A DNA stretch of 5,551 nt from an uncultured Opitutia bacterium. Its GTDB lineage: Bacteria; Verrucomicrobiota; Verrucomicrobiia; Opitutales; UBA953. How positions within the stretch are numbered: position 1 is the first letter of the stretch; the number at the start of each line of letters is the position of its first letter. This document shows positions 1 to 5,551 of the stretch, one piece after another. Below the pieces are notes generated by a model. It searched no databases and was not told the DNA's origin. It saw nothing but the letters and a program-made list of their open reading frames with translations. The stretch is taken from positions 1 through 5,551 of the forward strand of contig CAITUF010000339.1 in the NCBI GenBank assembly GCA_903895475.1. The letters are read 5' to 3'. The position numbers were made by a program, and so were the translations under genes.

Positions 1-714
1 GTGGGCTCAGTCTTTGGCTCTTCAAATGCCGACAATGCCCGCGTGCTCCACTCCAAGGCGCTCATCGTCGCCGCCGGTGGTATCGGCAAACCCATCGACG
101 AAGTGGCCCTCAATAAGGCACTCTTCGATAAAGCCGGGGTCGAAGTCGTCGGGGTCATTCTCAACAAAGTCTTACCCGATAAGGTCGAGTTCATCCGCGA
201 TTTCGCTGGCCGCGGCCTCCGTAAGCTCGGCGTCCCGTTACTGGGCGTGGTGCCACTCCAGGAAACGCTCGTCTACCCTAATCTTGATCAGGTGGCTGAC
301 GAAACCCGCGCCCGCTGGATTCACCAGCCAACCGGCCTCCGCCGCGTCCGCCGCGTCGTCATCGGTGCCATGTCCGCCCGGCGGGCCCTGGAATACCTTA
401 AGGTCAACGGCACGCTCGTGATCGTCCCTGGCGACCGCGAAGATTTGCTGGAGGCTTTTATCGAAAACGATGGCGCCAAATCGCTCGCTGGCGTGCTCCT
501 CTCCAACGGACTTCTCCCCAACGAGGGCATCATCAAACGCCTGACCGAGGCCGGCATCCCTATCGCCGCCGTCGAAGCGGAGTCCTTTGCGGTCACCGCT
601 CGTATTAATAATATGTCGGTGAAGACGATGCGGCAGGACGCCGATAAGATTCCCATCATCGAAAAGATGATTCGAGAATCCGTCGATATCCCCGGCCTAC
701 TGAAGGCGCTCTAA
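1..714 (+). CDS. P-loop (BioD/Pta-N-like) and DRTGG domain protein, 5' truncated
   Basis: This is the C-terminal 237 residues of a protein resembling the N-terminal regulatory part of long phosphotransacetylases: a dethiobiotin-synthetase/cobyrinate-synthase-like P-loop NTPase fold followed by a DRTGG domain. Visible residues 1-100 match the second half of the NTPase fold: GVGSVFGSSNADNARVL-like start, strand LIVAAGGIGK (21-30), GVILNKVLPDK (51-61) and LGVVPLQETLVYPNL (81-95). The DRTGG domain spans about 110-225, with VIGAMS (120-125), the signature-like PGDRED (143-148) and LLSNG (166-170). The protein ends soon after, with no phosphotransacetylase catalytic domain, so it is a stand-alone NTPase-DRTGG protein, probably cytoplasmic and regulatory or ligand-binding; its substrate is unknown. 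The Walker A motif should lie upstream of the window. The GTG at base 1 is probably an internal Val codon, because family members carry GxGHxGVGSV here. Stop is TAA at 712-714. Confidence 0.85.
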   Translation: MGSVFGSSNADNARVLHSKALIVAAGGIGKPIDEVALNKALFDKAGVEVVGVILNKVLPDKVEFIRDFAGRGLRKLGVPLLGVVPLQETLVYPNLDQVADETRARWIHQPTGLRRVRRVVIGAMSARRALEYLKVNGTLVIVPGDREDLLEAFIENDGAKSLAGVLLSNGLLPNEGIIKRLTEAGIPIAAVEAESFAVTARINNMSVKTMRQDADKIPIIEKMIRESVDIPGLLKAL

Positions 715-719
715 GGGCC

Positions 720-1694
720 TCAGACCGACCGGAGAATCTCACCCAAGCGGGTAAAGTGACCGTCATCGAAACCCATGGCGCGCTTGAGGAACGCGTCCCG
801 CTCGATGAGGTTAGGGATCTTGCCTGCCTCCGAAGCCTGGGCTAACGTGATCAGGCCGCGGAGCCAGACCCAGCGGCCCCCCACGGGCACGGGATAATCG
901 CTGCCATGCAAGAAGCGCCCTAAGCGGCCCGACTGCTTGACCTGCTTCAAGACCCCACTGCGAATCGGGCTATTCAGCGCACTGGTATCCGCGTAAAGGC
1001 TGGGAAACTCATCCATCAGTTTAATGAGTTCACCGAAGTAGTTCTGGTCGAAGAAGTGACTATTACCAGCGGAGTGCGCGGCGATGACCTTAACGCCCAG
1101 CTCCAAGGGACGACGCAAGATACGGGGATCTTGGTAAGAGCGGTGTAACACCGGTACGGTCATCTCGCCCCCAGTATGACAAAGAAACGGGAGCCCAGCG
1201 GCGGCCATCCGGCGCCAGAACTCATCGTACTGCGGCAGCGAGCAATTCACGTTCTGACAGTTCGGGAGCAGTTTCAGCGCCCGAGCGCCCGATGCCAAAC
1301 AACGGTCTAACTCCGCCAGCGCATCCTTGCGACCAGGATGAATCGAAACTGCGGGAACGAATTCAGGGTTCTCGCGGCAGACCTTAAACAAATAGTCGTT
1401 CGGCACATGGAATGACCCGAAGTTCAACTTCTTGCCTTCTTCGTCGTACACTTCGTCCTGCGCCAGCAGCAAAGCCTTGTCCACGTAGGAGCCACGCACC
1501 AGTTCACGCAAGGCCTCGACGTATTTAACATCAAAGTCCTTGTGCATGAGCGGCAGCGGCATCCCGACGGCCTTGCGCATGACCTCACTCAGCACCTTCA
1601 GCCAGAGGCCTTCGATTCGCAACCAGCAGCCACTCCCGTCTTGGCCATTCCCGACGAGGTGGACGTGGCAATCGTAACGAATAGGGGTATTCAC
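720..1694 (-). CDS. Amidohydrolase-2 family (ACMSD-like) metal-dependent hydrolase
   Basis: A 324-residue, apparently complete TIM-barrel hydrolase or decarboxylase of the amidohydrolase-2 superfamily, cytoplasmic with no signal peptide. The expected metal-site residues appear in order: HxH in YDCHVHL (His10, His12), His173 in FLCHTGGE, His207 in VIAAHSAG and Asp266 in HGSDYPVP. This matches the spacing and overall length of ACMSD-type enzymes, which use one divalent metal. Other landmarks are AVSIHPG (115-121) and ARALKLLPNCQNVN (137-150). Family members hydrolyse C-N or C-O bonds or decarboxylate aromatic acids, so the substrate cannot be told from sequence. The start is GTG at 1692-1694. 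An in-frame TGA lies 18 bases upstream with no other start between, an AAGGT motif sits 6 bases before the GTG, and the next internal Met would lose the HxH. The gene converges on the DRTGG gene (5 bases between stops) and follows the DUF2339 gene on the same strand. Confidence 0.88.
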   Translation of the reverse strand: MNTPIRYDCHVHLVGNGQDGSGCWLRIEGLWLKVLSEVMRKAVGMPLPLMHKDFDVKYVEALRELVRGSYVDKALLLAQDEVYDEEGKKLNFGSFHVPNDYLFKVCRENPEFVPAVSIHPGRKDALAELDRCLASGARALKLLPNCQNVNCSLPQYDEFWRRMAAAGLPFLCHTGGEMTVPVLHRSYQDPRILRRPLELGVKVIAAHSAGNSHFFDQNYFGELIKLMDEFPSLYADTSALNSPIRSGVLKQVKQSGRLGRFLHGSDYPVPVGGRWVWLRGLITLAQASEAGKIPNLIERDAFLKRAMGFDDGHFTRLGEILRSV

Positions 1695-1700
1695 AACGAC

Positions 1701-1705
1701 ACCTT
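1701..1705 (-). promoter_or_regulatory. Shine-Dalgarno-like AAGGT before the amidohydrolase GTG start
   Basis: Read on the minus strand, the sequence is CCAAGGTGTCGTT followed by GTG. AAGGT is complementary to the 16S 3' end and lies 6 bases from the start codon. With the in-frame TGA just upstream, it supports the non-ATG start of the amidohydrolase gene. Confidence 0.5.
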
Positions 1706-1724
1706 GGATTCAGCACTAGTCCGT

Positions 1725-1741
1725 TGCGATGATAAATCGCA
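1725..1741. repeat. Short perfect inverted repeat (hairpin), intergenic
   Basis: TGCGAT (1725-1730), loop GATAA, ATCGCA (1736-1741): a perfect 6-bp stem with a 5-base loop. It lies between the end of the DUF2339 gene and the start of the amidohydrolase gene. No T-run follows on either strand, so it is not a standard intrinsic terminator. It could be a transcript-stabilising or attenuating hairpin in the leader of the amidohydrolase mRNA, or chance. Confidence 0.4.
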
Positions 1742-1743
1742 GG

Positions 1744-1785
1744 GCTGGTAAACCTGAGTTTACTCTATCTATCGGGCCTACCAGC
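1744..1785. repeat. Nested, mutually exclusive inverted repeats after the DUF2339 stop
   Basis: Two pairings share bases. GTAAAC (1748-1753), loop CTGA, GTTTAC (1758-1763) forms a compact 6-bp hairpin. GCTGGTA (1744-1750) also pairs perfectly with TACCAGC (1779-1785) across a 28-base interval, beginning immediately after the DUF2339 TGA (complement of 1787-1789). Because 1748-1750 belongs to both stems, they cannot fully form together. A weak Rho-independent-like or RNA-processing function is possible, but no poly-U tract is seen. Confidence 0.4.
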
Positions 1786-1786
1786 T

Positions 1787-4273
1787 TCAGCCACCCTCTA
1801 CTGGATTACTCTTAACAACCTTACCATACAGCCACGCGACCCCAAAGAAGGCGATGGCGACGGCCGCACAGGCAACGATGCGGCCAAGGATGTCATGGAT
1901 GTCAAAGAGGATGACGTGCCCAGTGGCGATAACGAGGCCGACGATACCCAGCATGCGGTAGGAGCGGGTCTTTAAAACGAAGCCCAAGATAAAAATGAGG
2001 GCGGCGGCGAGCGCCCAAAGGAGCGAGACCCCGGCGCCCGGCAACGCGTCAAAGTAAATGAAGACAATCAAGCCCAGGCCGGCACTCACGAGGGCGCGGG
2101 CAGCCGATCCCGCCTGCTCGAGGCCAACACTCGACCGGACCAAACCGTAGAGCGCCAAAGCCAAGCCACCCAACCAGAGCGGAGTCAGGGCGAGGGACTT
2201 CTCGCCCCCAGACCAAGCGGTAGCCAAGACTACAAAGGCAGGCAGAAAGGCCAGTTGTGCGACCAGCGCGACCGTCGGACGGTTCGTGAGGAGACGATAG
2301 CCCTCGGCCAAGGCCGCCACCAAGGCAATGCCACCCAACCAGAGGGCCACCGCCCTGCCAGCGTCAGGCACCGGTGGACTCGGGAGATTCAGCCATACGG
2401 CCATGGCCTTGAGCAGCAAGACCGCACTCACGAAAGCCAAGGCCCCTTGCACAAACCGAGCGAACCCGTGCTCCAGAATATTAATAAACCAGACCGCGGC
2501 CGCATCAAGGACCACCAAGGCCAACGCCCACCACATCGGCCAAATGATACCGCCGGGGTTACTCCCCAGATGCGACGTATGTACGACGAGATGCGTCCAC
2601 ACGAAGGCCGGCAGAATCGCCCACAGGAGTTTGGGCTCACGGAAAAGCGCCGCGATGGGCAAGACGACTAACCAAGCCCATGGCTGATCGACCAAGGGGA
2701 ATTGGCTTTGTAGATAGCAGACCAACAAGCCCAAGGCCAAAAGGCTCACCGTCCGGCGCAAGTTCCACGCCGTGGCACTTTCCTGCCCCCAACTGAAACG
2801 CCATGCTGCTAAGGCCGCGACCGACACCGGCGCCAAGAGACGCATCCACGGCTGAGCGGGAGATTGATTCAGGTAAGCGAAGACCGCGGCGGCCGCCATG
2901 CCTTCAGCTACCCATATTAGGGTGGCACTCCGGGTGCGCGTGTAGATCAACTGAGTCAGAGCTGCCGCCACAATCCAGACCGCCCAGACGAGACGTTGTT
3001 CGACTTTCCAAGCACCCGCGGCGGCCGCAAAGACTAGTGCTGACGTGAGGATGATTTCGGCGGCGACACGACGGCGACGAAGCTCCACAAAGCCGACCAC
3101 CGCCGCAAAGACAGCGACAATCAACGACGCAGTTGCCCGGTTATTATCGCCCCCCACGGCGACCGATATACTGAGCACGGCGGGACCAAAGAACGCCGCA
3201 CAAAGAAAGGTGTTCTTTTGGGCTTCATCGAAACTCGATGCGACCCGACCTAAAAGATCCGCAAACCAAAGTGAGAGGAAGGCCAACCCTGCGCCCAGTT
3301 GAATCGCCGCCGTAAGCTCGACCGAACTCGGTCGACCATCGTATAAAATCAGTAAGCCAAGGAGCGAGCCAACCAGCCCCAAGACCGCGGAGGAAGCCCA
3401 CCCACCGCGCGAGAGGAGTACCGCCCCGAGTGCGGCGATAGACCCTGCTTCCACCCCGATGGTTAAGGCGTCCGAGCCAGCCTGCACGGATAGGCCGGTC
3501 GCGACCGTGGCAAAGATAATGGAGATCTGTCCGATCAACTTGTCCTTACGGGCCAAGGCAACGCCGCCAACGATCAAGGCCACGAAGAACTGCAGAACCG
3601 CCGCCTGCGCAGGCGTCTCGAGGACGCGCATCTTCTCCATGCCGAACGAGGCCCAGGCGGCGAACTGGAAGACAGTGAGGCCGACTGCGAAGACGACTCG
3701 TCCCAAATCGCGACGGCTCTGTTCGAGACGATACCCGCCCCAAAGGCCCAAGCCCCCTAAGGCAAGGATTTCGCCCAAACGTACCCACGCCGGCAAAGCA
3801 GACCGGAGGTTTAGCCAGATGGCTAGGAAGACCACCGAGGCGACGGCAAGCGCCCCACCAACACGGACAGCCCACCAGGACCCCAAGGCATACTCCCCTT
3901 TCAAATCTGCTGGCGGCAGTAAGCCCATCTCGCGCAAACCTTCCCATGGGTCTTGCGGAGCGACCTTGCTGGCTGACGATGCCGCCACCGACACTAAGGG
4001 TCTCGGGATAGCCGGAACTGGAGTTGCAACCGGCGAAGCCACGGCGGGCGCCACGGCGGGCGCTACGGCAGGCGCTACGGCGGCGACCACGGCCTGCGCA
4101 GGGAGAGGCGGCGGAGTCTCCGCAGCGGTTACGGACGGCTGGGATTGAACCGCTTTGGCCGAGATCAAACGGGCGACCTTTGCCTCCAAACTCGAGACCC
4201 TGACCCAGAGCGCGATGACAATAATGGGGAAGGCCATGACCAACGCGAAGGCGACAAGAGCAAGGGCTTCCAT
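1787..4273 (-). CDS. DUF2339 family giant polytopic membrane protein
   Basis: An inner-membrane protein of unknown biochemical function, 828 residues from the chosen ATG (complement of 4271-4273). Order of parts: one N-terminal transmembrane helix (about 2-23), a short coiled-coil-like stretch WVRVSSLEAKVARL (about 23-36), an Ala/Pro/Val-rich linker to about residue 108, then a very hydrophobic domain to near the C-terminus with roughly twenty or more predicted helices. The DUF2339 hallmark is the entry LGSWWAVRVGG (130-140), then a helix, then PAWVRLGEILALGGLGLWGGYRLE, which resembles the conserved start of this family. The C-terminus ends in a basic SNPVEGG tail. The frame stays open upstream to a GTG at 4331-4333, which would add 20 polar residues. 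I prefer the ATG because family members begin directly with the hydrophobic helix, but neither start has a good ribosome binding site. Overlapping frames inside it look like shadows. Confidence 0.85.
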   Translation of the reverse strand: MEALALVAFALVMAFPIIVIALWVRVSSLEAKVARLISAKAVQSQPSVTAAETPPPLPAQAVVAAVAPAVAPAVAPAVASPVATPVPAIPRPLVSVAASSASKVAPQDPWEGLREMGLLPPADLKGEYALGSWWAVRVGGALAVASVVFLAIWLNLRSALPAWVRLGEILALGGLGLWGGYRLEQSRRDLGRVVFAVGLTVFQFAAWASFGMEKMRVLETPAQAAVLQFFVALIVGGVALARKDKLIGQISIIFATVATGLSVQAGSDALTIGVEAGSIAALGAVLLSRGGWASSAVLGLVGSLLGLLILYDGRPSSVELTAAIQLGAGLAFLSLWFADLLGRVASSFDEAQKNTFLCAAFFGPAVLSISVAVGGDNNRATASLIVAVFAAVVGFVELRRRRVAAEIILTSALVFAAAAGAWKVEQRLVWAVWIVAAALTQLIYTRTRSATLIWVAEGMAAAAVFAYLNQSPAQPWMRLLAPVSVAALAAWRFSWGQESATAWNLRRTVSLLALGLLVCYLQSQFPLVDQPWAWLVVLPIAALFREPKLLWAILPAFVWTHLVVHTSHLGSNPGGIIWPMWWALALVVLDAAAVWFINILEHGFARFVQGALAFVSAVLLLKAMAVWLNLPSPPVPDAGRAVALWLGGIALVAALAEGYRLLTNRPTVALVAQLAFLPAFVVLATAWSGGEKSLALTPLWLGGLALALYGLVRSSVGLEQAGSAARALVSAGLGLIVFIYFDALPGAGVSLLWALAAALIFILGFVLKTRSYRMLGIVGLVIATGHVILFDIHDILGRIVACAAVAIAFFGVAWLYGKVVKSNPVEGG
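4038..4085. repeat. Four 12-bp tandem units encoding an APAV linker
   Basis: On the plus strand, four 12-bp units run head to tail: two identical GCCACGGCGGGC copies (4038-4049, 4050-4061), then GCTACGGCAGGC (4062-4073) and GCTACGGCGGCG (4074-4085). On the coding (minus) strand they encode the Ala-Pro-Ala-Val repeats in the flexible linker between the first helix and the main membrane domain of the DUF2339 protein. The unit length is a multiple of three, so copy changes would keep the frame. Confidence 0.75.
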
Positions 4274-4386
4274 ACGTACGAGCGTGTCGCACCCCGCCCC
4301 GCTTTCAACGCTTTCCTTTAACCTTTCTGGCACACGAGCGCCGATTGCGACCTTGAATAGACCTCTCGTAGAGATAGTCGTACTCC
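4274..4386. promoter_or_regulatory. Divergent intergenic region, promoters expected but not resolved
   Basis: This 113-bp stretch (53 bp if the DUF2339 gene starts at the 4333 GTG) separates the divergently transcribed DUF2339 and beta-propeller genes, so promoters for both should lie here or just inside the genes. I could not find convincing -35/-10 pairs on either strand. The only local symmetry is a very short CTCT/AGAG pair near 4363-4373. An in-frame TAG at 4375-4377 fixes the propeller start downstream of it. Confidence 0.35.
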
Positions 4387-5472
4387 ATGCCCCGCCCCTC
4401 CGCCCTTACCTGGTTCGGCTTGCTCCTGGCCACCGCCTGTTTCGCCGCCGGCCCCATTCCCGAAGACAAAAAGTCGCCAGTCCGCGACGAGGAATGGATG
4501 AACACCCGCATGGGCCGCGATGCGATGCTGCATAGCAGCCAACAACTCGACGTGGAAGGCAAACTCGTGGACATCCCTGGCCGCCTCCTCGCCGTGGAAA
4601 TCGCCTTAGGGGGGAAGGTAGTGCTCGTGAAGACAACGACGGTCCTCGCGAGTTTCGAAGCAACAACACTCAAGCTGATCCAGAAGGCCGACTACCCCAT
4701 CGTCAAAGGCGGTGGCTCCATGCACGGCCTAGCCGTGGCCAAGGACGGCAAGTCGGTCCTCGTCTCGGGCGGCAAAACCCACCTTTACCGCGCGATACTT
4801 GCCGATGACGGCTCGTTTAAGTTTGGCGATTCGATCGATGTCTCGGGCGGAGCTAAGAACGTCAACCCGCTCGGGCTGGCCTTCTCCGCGGACGGAAAGT
4901 TCGCCTACGTTGCACTGTCCGTCGATAATTCACTCGCCATCATCGACCTCACCTCCGGAAAAATCACCGGCAAGGTTAGCTTAGGCATCGCACCTTACGG
5001 CGTAGCCCTGTCGCCGGACGGTAAGACCGCCTACGTCTCCAACTTCGGGGGCCGACCTCCCGGCGCCAATGACTCCAGCGAAACGTCCGCGGGCAGCCTC
5101 GTCGCCGTCGACGTTCGCTCCGTCGCCCTCAACGGTACGCTCAGTATTGTGGAACTGACAGGTAAGCCGCGCGAAGTCGCACAAATCAACGTGGGCCTGC
5201 ACCCCAGCGAGATCCTCCTCAACGCCGACGGCTCCAAACTCTATATCGCCAACGTGGGCGGCGACAGCGTCAGCGTTGTCGAGACGGCCACCCGTAAGAT
5301 TACCGCGACAATCTCCACGAAGCCTGACCCGGCTTTGCCTTGGGGCACGCTGACCGACGGCCTTGCCCTCTCCGCGGACGGCAAAACTCTCTACACCGCC
5401 AATGCCGGCGTGAATGCCATCGGCTGCATCGACCTGACCCAGCCCACCTTCCACCAGCATAGGTTACGCTAG
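4387..5472 (+). CDS. Exported YncE/YVTN beta-propeller protein, 3' end probably lost
   Basis: The first 20 or so residues form an export signal: Arg3, then the hydrophobic run LTWFGLLLATACFA. Cleavage near CFA-AG is likely; LLATAC also fits a loose lipobox, so a lipoprotein is possible. The rest is a beta-propeller with repeats of the LALSPDGKTLYVAN / VSVIDLATGK type: blades at about 61-100, 110-150, 160-200, 202-270 (with a long insert GGRPPGANDSS...), 271-310 and 322-350. The APYGVALSPDGK, NFGGRPP and VGLHPSEI segments closely resemble the N-terminal half of bifunctional YncE / alkaline-phosphatase-like proteins, which continue with another blade and a phosphoesterase domain. Here the frame ends right after GCIDLTQP with a non-propeller tail TFHQHRLR, exactly where the base composition changes, so the stop at 5470-5472 is probably not native. 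An upstream in-frame TAG at 4375 fixes the ATG start; the ribosome binding site is weak. The ligand is unknown. Confidence 0.82.
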   Translation: MPRPSALTWFGLLLATACFAAGPIPEDKKSPVRDEEWMNTRMGRDAMLHSSQQLDVEGKLVDIPGRLLAVEIALGGKVVLVKTTTVLASFEATTLKLIQKADYPIVKGGGSMHGLAVAKDGKSVLVSGGKTHLYRAILADDGSFKFGDSIDVSGGAKNVNPLGLAFSADGKFAYVALSVDNSLAIIDLTSGKITGKVSLGIAPYGVALSPDGKTAYVSNFGGRPPGANDSSETSAGSLVAVDVRSVALNGTLSIVELTGKPREVAQINVGLHPSEILLNADGSKLYIANVGGDSVSVVETATRKITATISTKPDPALPWGTLTDGLALSADGKTLYTANAGVNAIGCIDLTQPTFHQHRLR

Positions 5473-5551
5473 TTCCTGAAATGCTTGATGCTGTACCAGA
5501 TCCACCATTACCACCACCTGTGTTATTACTTAAACCTTTAGAACCAGTAGA
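5450..5551 (-). CDS. Partial glycine-rich phage-tail-like coding fragment (foreign end)
   Basis: Read from the window's right edge on the minus strand, an uninterrupted frame gives STGSKGLSNNTGGG, then NGGSGTASSISGTSVTYAGG. This Gly/Ser/Asn-rich pattern, with SISGTSVTYAGG, resembles the glycine-rich domains of phage tail fibre and similar structural proteins common in aquatic metagenomes, which usually continue into long glycine runs. Codons are AT-rich (GGT, TCT, ACT, AAT). The last 79 bases have about 40% GC, against about 60% in the rest of the window. Both ends are missing: the 5' part lies beyond the window, and at about 5447-5452 the frame runs into the antisense of the propeller gene, where the glycine pattern stops (GRWAGSGR). 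Identification is by pattern recognition on 34 residues. The plus-strand frame here is proline-rich and has no known match to me. Confidence 0.5.

Noticed and set aside
3459..4148. Long plus-strand open frame (229 residues) opposite the DUF2339 gene
   Set aside because: It is antisense to a clear membrane-protein coding sequence, is rich in Ala, Thr, Arg and Lys with no recognisable domain, and looks like a shadow caused by high GC and codon bias.
1787..4270. Hexamer CCAAGG occurs about ten times in this gene, suggesting an uptake or recognition sequence
   Set aside because: On the coding strand it reads CCTTGG, most often within GCC TTG GCx/GGx (Ala-Leu-Ala/Gly), which is expected in an Ala/Leu-rich membrane protein with this codon preference. 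It is also rare outside this gene.
3546..4292. Minus-strand 248-residue frame overlapping the start of the DUF2339 gene
   Set aside because: It is Arg/Gly/Cys-rich with no family resemblance. The DUF2339 frame over the same bases shows a membrane helix, linker and conserved domain entry.
4360..4376. Short palindromic CTCT/AGAG element between the divergent genes as a possible operator
   Set aside because: The stem is only 4 bp in either register with a 3-base loop, too short to distinguish from chance.
4981..5460. Minus-strand 159-residue frame starting MLVEGGLGQ
   Set aside because: It is antisense to the YVTN blades and its periodic Gly/Asp/Val content mirrors the propeller repeats. It is also in a different frame from the glycine-rich fragment at the right end.
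5473..5551. Plus-strand proline-rich open frame (VPEMLDAVPDPPLPPPV) at the right end
   Set aside because: It is the complement register of the glycine-rich minus-strand frame, opens only after a TAG at 5459-5463 and has no domain signal. The minus-strand reading is the recognisable one.

Overview
The window reads as a fragment of a bacterial chromosome, probably from a metagenomic contig. It holds four protein-coding genes and has about 60% GC in the lines I sampled. It contains no rRNA, tRNA, transposase, CRISPR array or recognisable defence genes. A free-living Gram-negative bacterium fits best: there is a large DUF2339 multi-membrane protein, and an exported YncE-type beta-propeller of the kind fused to alkaline-phosphatase-like domains. 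This combination is common in Verrucomicrobiota, Planctomycetota and similar groups. A Verrucomicrobiota (Opitutae-like) source is only a guess.

Layout. Positions 1-714 (+) carry the 3' part of a P-loop (dethiobiotin-synthetase-like) plus DRTGG-domain protein whose N-terminal nucleotide-binding half lies upstream of the window. Five bases later it meets a convergent gene at 720-1694 (-), an amidohydrolase-2 (ACMSD-type) TIM-barrel metal-dependent hydrolase with a complete set of predicted metal ligands. A 92-bp gap with several inverted repeats follows. Next comes 1787-4273 (-), a giant DUF2339 polytopic membrane protein with a 12-bp tandem repeat encoding an Ala/Pro/Val linker. A short divergent intergenic region (4274-4386) leads to 4387-5472 (+), a secreted YncE/YVTN beta-propeller protein.

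The most notable signal is at the right end. From about 5450 to 5551 the composition drops to about 40% GC. The minus strand there reads, without a stop, as a glycine-rich repeat of the type found in phage tail and other structural proteins (ending ASSISGTSVTYAGG). The propeller protein is cut off at the same place, before its last blade and before the phosphatase-like domain its closest architecture would have. Two unrelated coding sequences, each interrupted at one point, suggest a chimeric assembly join more than a new biological arrangement, although a recent insertion is not excluded.

The four main genes show no obvious shared pathway. The DUF2339 gene and the amidohydrolase gene are co-directional and could be co-transcribed. 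I found no convincing undescribed system in this window.
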